DNA of 64,000 nucleotides, from NCBI GenBank assembly GCA_947489425.1, contig CANLDL010000001.1:496001-560000 (forward strand), in the 5' to 3' direction. Origin of the DNA: an uncultured Pseudomonadales bacterium. Its GTDB lineage: Bacteria; Pseudomonadota; Gammaproteobacteria; Pseudomonadales; Cellvibrionaceae. This document shows, one piece after another, positions 1-6,948 of the stretch (positions are counted from its first letter, which is position 1; each line of letters opens with the position of its first letter). Position numbers and translations under genes: made by a program. The notes beneath the pieces are model-generated. The model worked only from the letters and a program-made list of their open reading frames with translations, was not told where the DNA came from and did not search any database.

Positions 1-208
1 CCAATGGCTCTCCGCCCGAAAAACCAATTTGTACAGCACCTTGCGCGCGTGCCTCCCCCATAACTCGTACCCACTCCTCTGTACTCAACTCCTGTTTGCG
101 GCTTGTGGAGTAATCAATGGGGTTTGAGCAATAAGCACACTGTAATGGGCAAGCGTAGGTCAGCTCGGCCAGAAGCCATAGAGGTAAGTTGGGCCGTGCT
201 TCAGTCAA
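1..208 (-). CDS. pqqE: PqqE, PQQ biosynthesis radical SAM enzyme (5' part only, runs off window)
   Basis: PqqE is the radical SAM enzyme that, with PqqD, forms the Glu-Tyr carbon-carbon crosslink in PqqA. Only the first ~69 codons are inside the window. They show [20 protein letters not shown] with the CxxxCxxC motif that binds the SAM [4Fe-4S] cluster, then [10 protein letters not shown] and GFSGGEPL, all typical of PqqE. I place the start at a TTG (206-208) that overlaps the pqqD stop (201-203); a second TTG lies two codons upstream and no ATG fits, so the start is uncertain. The overlap implies translational coupling with pqqD, which supplies the peptide chaperone. The remainder of the gene lies to the left of position 1. 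Confidence 0.93.
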   Translation of the reverse strand, partial: MTEARPNLPLWLLAELTYACPLQCAYCSNPIDYSTSRKQELSTEEWVRVMGEARAQGAVQIGFSGGEPL

Positions 209-485
209 GTTCAACCCAACCTTTTTGCTCTGCAATAGTCATAAACTCACAGACATCATTAGCCAAGGTAGGCACATCAGGGAAGCGTGCTTCTAACTCG
301 GTGATTATTTCTTGTGTTAATCGCGCCGGCCCATCGCTGTCAGGGCAAAGTTTAAGTATCTCTGCTGCGGGGCCATTGAGTTGTACCATCCCCTCTGGGA
401 ATAATAAAACATAGGATTGTTGTGCCTCTTCCCACTGCAAACGGTGGGTTTTAGCAAGACGAATATACTGCTGCTTATTGTTCAT
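201..485 (-). CDS. pqqD: PqqD, PqqA peptide chaperone
   Basis: This 94-residue protein is a RiPP recognition element: PqqD binds the PqqA precursor and presents it to PqqE. Length matches the family (~90 aa). Visible family features are the N-terminal stretch with [20 protein letters not shown] and the helical C-terminal half ([15 protein letters not shown]). It follows pqqB after only 60 bp and overlaps pqqE, so it belongs to the same transcript. In the usual pqqABCDE order pqqC would sit between pqqB and pqqD. The 60-bp gap here has no room for it and shows no remnant of it. Confidence 0.95.
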   Translation of the reverse strand: MNNKQQYIRLAKTHRLQWEEAQQSYVLLFPEGMVQLNGPAAEILKLCPDSDGPARLTQEIITELEARFPDVPTLANDVCEFMTIAEQKGWVELD

Positions 486-545
486 AAAGTCTTTTAATTC
501 AATAAAGTAGAATATAAAGTTAATATTAATTCTACATAGGTTTTA

Positions 546-1469
546 TTACAGCGTAATATCCATTCCATCAAAGGCAACTTCGATACCTAAAGCCTCTACC
601 TCTGCTCGCTCTGCACTATCTTCATTTAAAATTGGGTTGGTATTATTGATATGAATAAGAATTTGTCGTTGCTCTTTTGGCAAACGTGACAGTAAGGCCA
701 ACATACCTTCAGGGCCAGATTGTGGTAAGTGCCCCATTGCTGCTGCCGTTTTAGTCCCTACCCCTGCCCATACCATTTCATCTTCTCGCCAAAAGGTGCC
801 ATCAACGAGCAGGCAATCAGATTGCTGCATAACATCAACTATATGCGGCTCAATTTGTCCCAAACCAGGCGCATAAAATACGGTTTTACCTGTCCGTGTA
901 TCTTCTATTTGAATACCAATATTATCACCAGGATATGGATTATGGCGATGAGGGCTATATGGCGGAGCCTTGCTCAACAGTGGCAATGCCGTAAATTTAA
1001 GGCTTGGCATCTGCTCTATACTAAAACTTTCTGTGTTTTCGTTAATAGGAATAGGATGTCGCTGGATACCACCATTCCAGTGCTTGAGCATGTTAAACAC
1101 AGGGAAGCCACTAGTTAAATCCTCGTAGACCATATCGGTACAGTAGACTTGATGGGGGCAGCCTTCACGCAACATCAATAAACCTGTCGTGTGATCGATC
1201 TGGCTATCCATAAACACAATAGCGCTAATCGCGGTGTCACGTAGCTGGCGGCTGGGTTGTAAAGAAGGGAATGCAGCTAGCTGGGCTAGAATATCTGGCG
1301 ATGTATTAAATAAGACCCAGTTTTCACCATCGGGACTAATACAAATAGATGACTGCGTACGCGCCCTGGCTTTGATACTGCCCTCCCGTAAGCCTTTACA
1401 GTTATGGCAGTGACAGTTCCATTGAGGAAATCCACCACCGGCTGCCGACCCAAGGACATGGATATGCAT
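546..1469 (-). CDS. pqqB: PqqB, PQQ biosynthesis metallo-hydrolase-fold protein
   Basis: The protein has 307 residues, the usual length for PqqB. PqqB has a metallo-beta-lactamase fold and is thought to act as an iron-dependent hydroxylase on the cross-linked Glu-Tyr product on the way to PQQ. The N-terminus [20 protein letters not shown] is the family hallmark, with a CHCHNCK cysteine/histidine cluster after it. The family's [13 protein letters not shown] segment (residues ~90-105) and the [12 protein letters not shown] segment are also present. The gene lies 77 bp downstream of pqqA across a hairpin. Confidence in identity is high; the biochemical role is from the literature on the family. 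Confidence 0.97.
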   Translation of the reverse strand: MHIHVLGSAAGGGFPQWNCHCHNCKGLREGSIKARARTQSSICISPDGENWVLFNTSPDILAQLAAFPSLQPSRQLRDTAISAIVFMDSQIDHTTGLLMLREGCPHQVYCTDMVYEDLTSGFPVFNMLKHWNGGIQRHPIPINENTESFSIEQMPSLKFTALPLLSKAPPYSPHRHNPYPGDNIGIQIEDTRTGKTVFYAPGLGQIEPHIVDVMQQSDCLLVDGTFWREDEMVWAGVGTKTAAAMGHLPQSGPEGMLALLSRLPKEQRQILIHINNTNPILNEDSAERAEVEALGIEVAFDGMDITL

Positions 1470-1507
1470 ATAAGCCCCGAAGCGTAAAAAAAATAATAGT
1501 AAGAAAC

Positions 1508-1527
1508 TGGCTTAAATAATTAAGCCA
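1508..1527 (-). promoter_or_regulatory. Hairpin between pqqA and pqqB
   Basis: A perfect 8-bp inverted repeat (TGGCTTAA / TTAAGCCA) with a 4-nt loop lies 19 bp after the pqqA stop and 38 bp before pqqB. In the direction of transcription it is followed by a T-rich stretch. Partial termination or mRNA stabilisation between pqqA and pqqB would let the peptide precursor be made in excess of the enzymes. That role is inference. Confidence 0.5.
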
Positions 1528-1546
1528 TTAATGAAGGAGGCACTGA

Positions 1547-1630
1547 TTAACGATGCGTTACATACATAGTAATCTCAAAACCTAGACGAATCTCTTTAAA
1601 TGCAGGTTTACTCCAAGATGTGGTCAACAT
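1547..1630 (-). CDS. pqqA: PqqA, PQQ precursor peptide (27 aa)
   Basis: This short gene encodes the ribosomally made peptide whose Glu and Tyr are cross-linked and excised to give PQQ. The translation contains SWSKPAF, then EIRLGFEITMYVTHR, with the diagnostic E-x-x-x-Y arrangement (GFEITMY) that supplies the two residues. The ATG at 1628-1630 gives 27 residues, slightly longer than the usual 22-24; the extra residues are N-terminal. No in-frame alternative ATG precedes the SWSKPAF segment, so this start is preferred. It is the first gene of the pqq operon, 77 bp upstream of pqqB. Confidence 0.93.
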   Translation of the reverse strand: MLTTSWSKPAFKEIRLGFEITMYVTHR

Positions 1631-1966
1631 ATATACATACCTTTGTTAGGGTCATTTAAGTGAAATAGTTATCTATAAACGTGTAGTGGGCAAATACTAT
1701 TACAGCCTCAGCCAATATAACAGTGCTAATTAGCTATACGCTAGTAGGACTGGTAAGTATTACCAAAGTTTCCTTTACATAAAGACTAAGCCTACGCGAA
1801 CTGGATTATAGAGAAAGTATTAGCGCACCGCATACATTACTTTACGGGGAAGTCGTTAACAGCTCACAAATATGTGTGCAGTACTATAGTTATAGTTACA
1901 GCAGAGCTAGGCAGCTAGATATACTCATTAAATATTTTTTGTAGTTTTTGCATATATCTTCGATAG
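1631..1966. other. Intergenic region between pqqA and the divergent hemolysin-family operon
   Basis: About 340 bp without a convincing gene on either strand. It must hold the leftward pqqA promoter and part of the rightward promoter region for the gene at 2031. I see no clear sigma-70 hexamer pair for pqqA and no tRNA-like structure. Confidence 0.5.
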
Positions 1967-2020
1967 CTTAAGGTTCTCTTAAGGTTGGCTAATTACTATA
2001 GATTTCAATTAGCTAACCTT
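1967..2020 (+). promoter_or_regulatory. Promoter with QseB/PmrA-type direct repeat and adjoining inverted repeat
   Basis: CTTAAG (1967-1972), five bases, then CTTAAG (1978-1983) form an 11-bp-period direct repeat. This is the form of site bound by PmrA/QseB-family OmpR-type regulators (CTTAAx-N5-CTTAAx). Ten bases further is TACTAT (1994-1999), a plausible -10 box, so the repeat would lie around the -35 position. Overlapping it is an inverted repeat, 1981-1994 with 2007-2020, 14 bp per arm with one mismatch. Because the operon downstream ends in a regulator/kinase pair of this same class, autoregulation is the natural inference. Confidence 0.6.
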
Positions 2021-2030
2021 GAGACAAACA

Positions 2031-2711
2031 ATGCTTATAATTAACTACCAGCAAGACGGCTTTAACACTGGCCAGCTCTCACTTAGGCCTTCGACGTTTC
2101 TAATGAGGTTAAAGTCTACGCCTTCTACTGTCACTATAACGCCCAATACTATCGATATTGACAATCCTATCGCCAACTATATTAGCGGGATTTATCGTGA
2201 AATTTATGGCGCCGCAATACAGGTCCGCTATCCGTATTTACTCAGCCTTAAAGATGCAAAGGGCAATATATTAGCTGCTGTTGGCATCCGCTGCGCTTTT
2301 AATCAGCCATTATTTCTTGAACAGTACCTAACAAAAAATATTGAAGATCATCTAAGTACACCACGAAGGCATATTGTAGAAATTGGTAATTTAGCCTCTG
2401 CAAAAGGTGGCACTTCAACGTATTTATTTGCTGCGTTATCTGCCTACTTACACCATCAAGGTTATACCAAAGCAGTGGTTACATGTACCCGCTTTTTAGA
2501 GAAACGTCTCGATGCAATGGGATTAAACCCTCAACGATTGGCTGCAGCAAACCCATCATTATTGTTACAGGAAGGAGAAAATTGGGGTAGCTATTACAAA
2601 ACAACACCCAACGTGCTTGCAGGCTCTGTTGATAAAGGTTATGCATGTTTACAACGCTTTTTAGACGCTGAATTTATTGGCCTACCTTCTATGAATTTGC
2701 TAAAGGAATAA
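2031..2711 (+). CDS. Thermostable hemolysin (T_hemolysin, GNAT-like) family protein
   Basis: A 226-residue protein of the 'thermostable hemolysin' (delta-VPH, Pfam T_hemolysin) family. The name comes from a Vibrio gene; the fold resembles GNAT acyltransferases, so an acyl-transfer role is more likely than pore formation. Visible family signature: EIGNLASAKGG at about residue 120, followed by a helix and GYTKAVVTCTRFLEKRLDAMG, then a WGSYY motif near residue 180. No signal peptide or membrane segment is seen. I use the ATG at 2031; a TTG at 2019 is in frame but would fall inside the promoter inverted repeat. It is the first gene of a cluster with an acyl ligase, an oxidase and an SDR, which supports a biosynthetic role. 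The substrate is unknown. Confidence 0.75.
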   Translation: MLIINYQQDGFNTGQLSLRPSTFLMRLKSTPSTVTITPNTIDIDNPIANYISGIYREIYGAAIQVRYPYLLSLKDAKGNILAAVGIRCAFNQPLFLEQYLTKNIEDHLSTPRRHIVEIGNLASAKGGTSTYLFAALSAYLHHQGYTKAVVTCTRFLEKRLDAMGLNPQRLAAANPSLLLQEGENWGSYYKTTPNVLAGSVDKGYACLQRFLDAEFIGLPSMNLLKE

Positions 2712-2713
2712 TT

Positions 2714-4099
2714 GTGAAAGAATTTAACTTTAGACAGCAATTAAAAAATAGTGGCCGCAATTCAAAAAGAATTGCGCTCAAAGACGATAAGCAAAAAATT
2801 ACTTATGGTGAGTTGCTTCACGAAATAAACATACGAGCCCAACAATTAACTGATGTGACTACATTGGGCATAGCCATGGACAATAGTGTCGAGTGGGTTT
2901 TATGGGACCTTGCTGCACTCGTATCAAATATTGCCTGTGTTCCTCTACCCCCTTTTTTTAGCGAGACTCAAATCCAACACAGCGTAAAATCTGCGGGTAT
3001 TACACATATCGTATCAAACAAAGGCTTAGAGGCGAGCTTAGTCGAAGCTAATAAAAATATTCCACAAGGCACTGCAAAAATCACTTATACATCGGGTACA
3101 ACAAGCGAGCCTAAAGGTGTGTGTTTATCCGAACAGGCTATGGTGCGTGTTGCCAAGAGTATTGTTGATTTACTGGGCAATGACTTTGTCGGTAATCATT
3201 TGTGTGTGCTACCTTTGGCTGTTCTACTTGAGAATGTTGCAGGTGTTTATGCTGGCTTAATCGCAGGTTGTAGTATTCATTTAGAATCAATAGAGCAATT
3301 TGATAAAACCTATACAGATTTACACGAGACATTATTCAATAATAAAACTAACTCTATTATTTTAGTGCCCGAAATATTGCGCCTATTAATGATGCAAGTT
3401 CGACACAAAGGTAATTTACCCGACTTAAAATTTGTAGCCGTTGGCGGTTCTAAAATTAGCTCCGAGCTATTAAAACAAGCTCAATTGTTGGGACTGCCAG
3501 TCTATGAAGGTTATGGCTTATCTGAATGTGGCTCTGTGGTGAGCCTTAATGCGCCAGAATCACAACGCTTGGGTAGTGTTGGTAAATTATTACCTCATGT
3601 TAAAGCAAGTATTAGCGATGGTGAAATTATTATTACTGATCCGGGATTTTTAGGCTATTTGGGTGAAACATCCCATAAAGTTTTTGCTACCGGTGATATT
3701 GGCGAATTTGACAAGCAAGGTTATCTAAGTATTACAGGGCGTAAAAAAAATATTTTAATCACAACCTTTGGTCGCAATGTATCTCCCGAGTGGATCGAGT
3801 CGTTATTACTTTCATCTCCCGACATTGCACAAGCTATCGTTATTGGTGACAGCAAAGCATCCCTAGGTGCACTTATTGTTCCTATCAGCAACAAACAAAG
3901 CAACAGCAGCCAATTTAAGTTGATCGAAGCTACCATTAGCCAGCTAAACCAGCAATTACCTGACTACGCACAAGTTAAAAATATTCATTTTGTTGAGCCT
4001 TTTACACTCGACAACAAACAGCTAACGGGCACAGGTCGTCCTCGCCGTAGCGTAATACTTGATCACTACAAACATCTTACAGAAAACTCTTATTGTTAA
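2714..4099 (+). CDS. AMP-forming acyl-CoA ligase/synthetase family protein
   Basis: ANL-superfamily adenylating enzyme, 461 residues, shorter than typical long-chain acyl-CoA ligases (~550). The phosphate-binding loop TYTSGTTSEPKG (around residue 125), the YEGYGLSECG motif (around residue 268) and the hinge region TGDIGEFDKQGYLSITGRKK are intact. Near the C-terminus, where family members have a catalytic lysine in a G-K-[IL]-x-R context, this protein reads LTGTGRPRRS, i.e. arginine in place of lysine. That may weaken adenylation or change substrate handling. A GTG start with AAGGA upstream lies 2 bp after the hemolysin-family stop, so the two are probably coupled. It likely activates a fatty or other carboxylic acid for the neighbouring enzymes (inference). 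Confidence 0.85.
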   Translation: MKEFNFRQQLKNSGRNSKRIALKDDKQKITYGELLHEINIRAQQLTDVTTLGIAMDNSVEWVLWDLAALVSNIACVPLPPFFSETQIQHSVKSAGITHIVSNKGLEASLVEANKNIPQGTAKITYTSGTTSEPKGVCLSEQAMVRVAKSIVDLLGNDFVGNHLCVLPLAVLLENVAGVYAGLIAGCSIHLESIEQFDKTYTDLHETLFNNKTNSIILVPEILRLLMMQVRHKGNLPDLKFVAVGGSKISSELLKQAQLLGLPVYEGYGLSECGSVVSLNAPESQRLGSVGKLLPHVKASISDGEIIITDPGFLGYLGETSHKVFATGDIGEFDKQGYLSITGRKKNILITTFGRNVSPEWIESLLLSSPDIAQAIVIGDSKASLGALIVPISNKQSNSSQFKLIEATISQLNQQLPDYAQVKNIHFVEPFTLDNKQLTGTGRPRRSVILDHYKHLTENSYC

Positions 4100-4117
4100 T
4101 TTTAAATAGGTACTATC

Positions 4118-4792
4118 ATGAAATTTTATGAAGAACTAATACAAGCAACTGAACCTTCTCGTCAAAAACTAGCAACAGTACCTCAATTAGTTGATGGATT
4201 AAACGGCACTATTAGTCGTGAAACTTATATTGCTTACCTTACACAGGCTTATCATCATGTCAGTCACACTGTGCGCTTTTTAATGGCAATGGGTGCTCAG
4301 CTACCTACTAAACATCAGTCATTACAAAAAGTCATTAGCGAATATATTGAAGAAGAAGTAGGCCATGAAGAATGGATACTAAACGACATTGCCGCAGCAG
4401 GTGGCGATAAAGAAGCAGCACGCATGTCAATCCCTTCTTTAGAGACGCAAGTGTTAATCGCTTACAATTACGATTATATCCTACGTAAAAACCCTATTGG
4501 TTTTTTTGGCATGGTATTTATGCTAGAGAGCACATCGATACAATTGGCCAGTAAAGGTGCCAAGGCTCTACAACAAAATTTAGGCCTACCAGATAGTGCA
4601 TTTTCTTATCTTTATTCTCATGGCGAATTAGATATTAGTCATATGGTATTTTTTGAAAAAGTGATTAATACAATGACTGATCCCGAGGATAAAGCGGCCA
4701 TTATCGAAGTCGCACAAAACACTTTTTGCCTTTTTGCTAATCTATTAAGCGCAATACCGCACACTCCTCAGGTAAATCATCATGCAGCTTAA
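4118..4792 (+). CDS. Haem-oxygenase-like diiron oxidase (TenA/PqqC/UndA-like fold)
   Basis: A 224-residue all-helical protein of the 'iron-containing redox enzyme' group. Candidate metal ligands follow the pattern of haem-oxygenase-like diiron oxidases: E-x-x-H in EEEVGHEEW (around residue 85), a glutamate in FMLEST (around residue 133), and H-x3-D-x2-H in HGELDISHMVFF (around residue 168). UndA, of this fold, turns fatty acids into 1-alkenes; others hydroxylate or cleave amino-acid side chains. It lacks close resemblance to PqqC beyond the fold, so I do not take it as the missing pqqC. It follows the acyl ligase by 18 bp and overlaps the SDR gene by 11 bp. The substrate is unknown; an acyl product of the neighbours is a reasonable guess. 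Confidence 0.8.
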   Translation: MKFYEELIQATEPSRQKLATVPQLVDGLNGTISRETYIAYLTQAYHHVSHTVRFLMAMGAQLPTKHQSLQKVISEYIEEEVGHEEWILNDIAAAGGDKEAARMSIPSLETQVLIAYNYDYILRKNPIGFFGMVFMLESTSIQLASKGAKALQQNLGLPDSAFSYLYSHGELDISHMVFFEKVINTMTDPEDKAAIIEVAQNTFCLFANLLSAIPHTPQVNHHAA

Positions 4793-5522
4793 CAATAAAA
4801 CCATTGTTATTACCGGTGCACAAGGTGGCATTGGGCGCTGCCTTGTCAATCTACTGAAAGAACAACAAGCCAATATTATTGCCATAGGCCGTAAAGAAGA
4901 GGCTGGTGTTACTCAAGCAGACCTAGCAGATAACAATAGTATTGATCGCTTATGTAAGGAGCTTAAAAATAAGCATGTCGATATTCTTATTAATTTAGCC
5001 GGGATGATGTACTTTGGCCAGTTAAAGCAACAGCCTGTAGTTGATCTCGAAAAACTAATTGCCGTAAATTTAACGGCGCCCATTAAACTTACTCAGGCTG
5101 TATTGCCAGCAATGGAGAAAAACTGCCAAGGCAGTATAGTTAATATAGGCTCTATTTTTGGCTCACTACCCTTCCCTTATTTTTCGGCCTATTCGTCAAC
5201 AAAAGCGGGCTTAAAAGGCTTTTCTGATAGTCTCCGACGTGAGTATAAAAATAGAGGTATTAATGTTACCCATGTATCTCCTCGTGCTGTCGACACGCCA
5301 TTTAACACCGACGAAATTAGTCTTTTTAATGAACGTATAAAATCGAGCATTGACTCACCCCAAAGGGTAGCCGACATAATTTTGAACGCTATCATTAAAG
5401 AAAAGAGAAATATCAACATAGGCTTTTCGGAAAATATTTTTATCAGCATTAATCACATATTACCCTCTTTAGTCGACAAAGCTCTTGTCGAAAAGAGAGA
5501 CATTGCTAACAGATATATTTAG
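4782..5522 (+). CDS. Short-chain dehydrogenase/reductase
   Basis: Classical SDR of 246 residues. The cofactor loop is TGAQGGIG near the N-terminus, the NLAG motif is at about residue 73, the active-site YSSTK at about residue 145 is preceded by a serine in NIGSIFG, and SPRAVDTPF matches the segment after the catalytic motif. It would oxidise or reduce a carbonyl/alcohol using NAD(P)H. The start codon overlaps the oxidase stop (ATGCAGCTTAA), showing tight coupling. It probably performs a redox step on the product of the ligase/oxidase pair, but no substrate can be read from the sequence. Confidence 0.92.
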   Translation: MQLNNKTIVITGAQGGIGRCLVNLLKEQQANIIAIGRKEEAGVTQADLADNNSIDRLCKELKNKHVDILINLAGMMYFGQLKQQPVVDLEKLIAVNLTAPIKLTQAVLPAMEKNCQGSIVNIGSIFGSLPFPYFSAYSSTKAGLKGFSDSLRREYKNRGINVTHVSPRAVDTPFNTDEISLFNERIKSSIDSPQRVADIILNAIIKEKRNINIGFSENIFISINHILPSLVDKALVEKRDIANRYI

Positions 5523-5532
5523 GAGAGCAGAA

Positions 5533-6183
5533 ATGAAAACATACAACACCTGGTTATTATTCTTCATGGCACTAGTAAGTATAAGTGCGTTTTCCAACGC
5601 GGACTCTACAACTACAGAGGCCATCGCTCAATTACAGCAGGAATGGGCTAAAATTAAGTATCAAGTCTTTGATAGAAAAGAACAGATTAAACAACTTAGA
5701 TCCTTAGAAGAAAAAGGAGGCCAGTATTTACTAGAGCACTCCGATGCAGCTGAATTAAAAATCTGGCAAGCAATTATTTTATCGACAGATGCAGGTGTTA
5801 CTAATAACTTGTCTTCATTAGGAATGTTAAAAAAAGCAAAAGTCTTATTAACGGAGTCCATAGAGCTAGATCCCGAGGCTCTGTCTGGGTCGGCCTATAC
5901 CTCCTTGGCTTCGCTTTATTATCAGGCACCGAGTTGGCCGATATCTTTTGGTAGCGATAAAAAGGCAAGAAAGTACTTTAAGCAGGCACTCGTAATTAAT
6001 CCAAGGGGTATCGATTCTAATTATTTTTATGGTGATTTCTTAATAAAACAAAAAGACTATGGCAGAGCTAAGGAATATCTCAATAAAGCACTATCGGCAA
6101 AGCCCAGAGCAGGCAGAAAACTAGCCGACGAAGGGCGGCGCCAAGAGATACAAGCAGCACTTGCTGCTATTGCTAATAAATAA
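5533..6183 (+). CDS. Secreted tetratricopeptide-repeat protein
   Basis: A 216-residue protein with a Sec signal peptide (MKTYN, hydrophobic LLFFMALVSISAF, likely cleavage after SNA). The mature part contains TPR-like helices (KAKVLLTESIELDPEA, KARKYFKQALVINPRG, YGRAKEYLNKALSAKP). I start at the ATG at 5533, preceded by AGGAG that overlaps the SDR stop; an upstream in-frame start would remove the signal peptide. The LYYQAPSWPISFGSDKKA segment resembles TatT-type TPR proteins of periplasmic transport systems, a weak similarity. It is probably a periplasmic scaffold or carrier for the cluster product. Confidence 0.75.
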   Translation: MKTYNTWLLFFMALVSISAFSNADSTTTEAIAQLQQEWAKIKYQVFDRKEQIKQLRSLEEKGGQYLLEHSDAAELKIWQAIILSTDAGVTNNLSSLGMLKKAKVLLTESIELDPEALSGSAYTSLASLYYQAPSWPISFGSDKKARKYFKQALVINPRGIDSNYFYGDFLIKQKDYGRAKEYLNKALSAKPRAGRKLADEGRRQEIQAALAAIANK

Positions 6184-6194
6184 CCACTTACTAG

Positions 6195-6250
6195 AATAGC
6201 TTAACCATTCGAGTTATTCTCTATAGTAAATCTATGGCTAAGCTATTTTT
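6195..6250 (+). terminator. Candidate partial terminator before the two-component genes
   Basis: AATAGCTTA (6195-6203) pairs perfectly with TAAGCTATT (6239-6247), with a further CCAT/ATGG pairing inside and a run of five T (6246-6250). The 24-nt loop is long for an intrinsic terminator. It could lower expression of the downstream regulator genes relative to the enzymes, or act as an operator. Confidence 0.4.
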
Positions 6251-6297
6251 ACTCCATTCATACTGCACTTACTATTGCACTTAAGAGCTATACTAAT

Positions 6298-6948
6298 ATG
6301 CGAATTCTCTTGGTAGAAGACGACGAAGAATTGGGCCGAGCGACAGAGCAAGGCCTAAAGACCAGCTTTGCCGTAGATTGGGTTAAATCGGCCGAGTTAG
6401 CGGAAAGTGCTATCTCAACAGTAGACTATGAGCTATTAATCTTAGATATTAATTTGCCAGGCAAATCAGGCTTGAGCTTATTGCGTGAGTTACGAAAAAA
6501 GAAAGTATTGACTCCTCTATTGCTACTAACAGCGAGAAATGCCGTAGAACACCGCGTTGAAGGCTTAAATGCAGGTGCCGACGATTACCTTATAAAACCC
6601 TTCGATCTCGACGAGTTAATTGCTCGATGCGGGGCTTTACTCAGGCGAGGAGAAGTAGCAGAGCCCGCTATTGTACACGGAGATCTGTACTACGAACCAG
6701 CAACCGCTTATACCTCTATTGCCGGTACTGAGGTAAAACTTTCTGCTAAAGAAAACGCAGTACTCAACTGCCTAGTGCGTAATTTAGGGCGACCAGTGAG
6801 TAAAAAGAAAATAGAACAAAGTATTTATGATTGGTCCTCTGAGCTGGTAGAGAGCAATACAATTGAGGTACATATTGCCGCATTACGACGTAAACTCGGT
6901 AAAGATTTAATCACAACATCACGTGGCATAGGGTATTCTATTCAATAA
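6298..6948 (+). CDS. OmpR-family response regulator (QseB/PmrA-like)
   Basis: A 216-residue response regulator: N-terminal receiver with acidic pocket EDDEE, phosphoacceptor Asp in LLILDINLPG (about residue 51), LLLLTAR and YLIKPFD (switch Thr and Lys), then a winged-helix DNA-binding domain with NTIEVHIAALRRKLG and TTSRGIGYSI. Length and sequence style match QseB/PmrA/TctD regulators. A single CTTAAG lies 13 bp before the start codon (6280-6285). The stop overlaps the kinase start by one base. Its most likely target is the CTTAAG-N5-CTTAAG site at the head of this operon. Confidence 0.95.
   Translation: MRILLVEDDEELGRATEQGLKTSFAVDWVKSAELAESAISTVDYELLILDINLPGKSGLSLLRELRKKKVLTPLLLLTARNAVEHRVEGLNAGADDYLIKPFDLDELIARCGALLRRGEVAEPAIVHGDLYYEPATAYTSIAGTEVKLSAKENAVLNCLVRNLGRPVSKKKIEQSIYDWSSELVESNTIEVHIAALRRKLGKDLITTSRGIGYSIQ

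Noticed and set aside
4118..4792. Diiron oxidase as the missing pqqC
   Set aside because: It shares the helical fold, but shows E-x-x-H / E / H-x3-D-x2-H diiron-type ligands and is embedded in an acyl ligase-SDR operon on the other strand.
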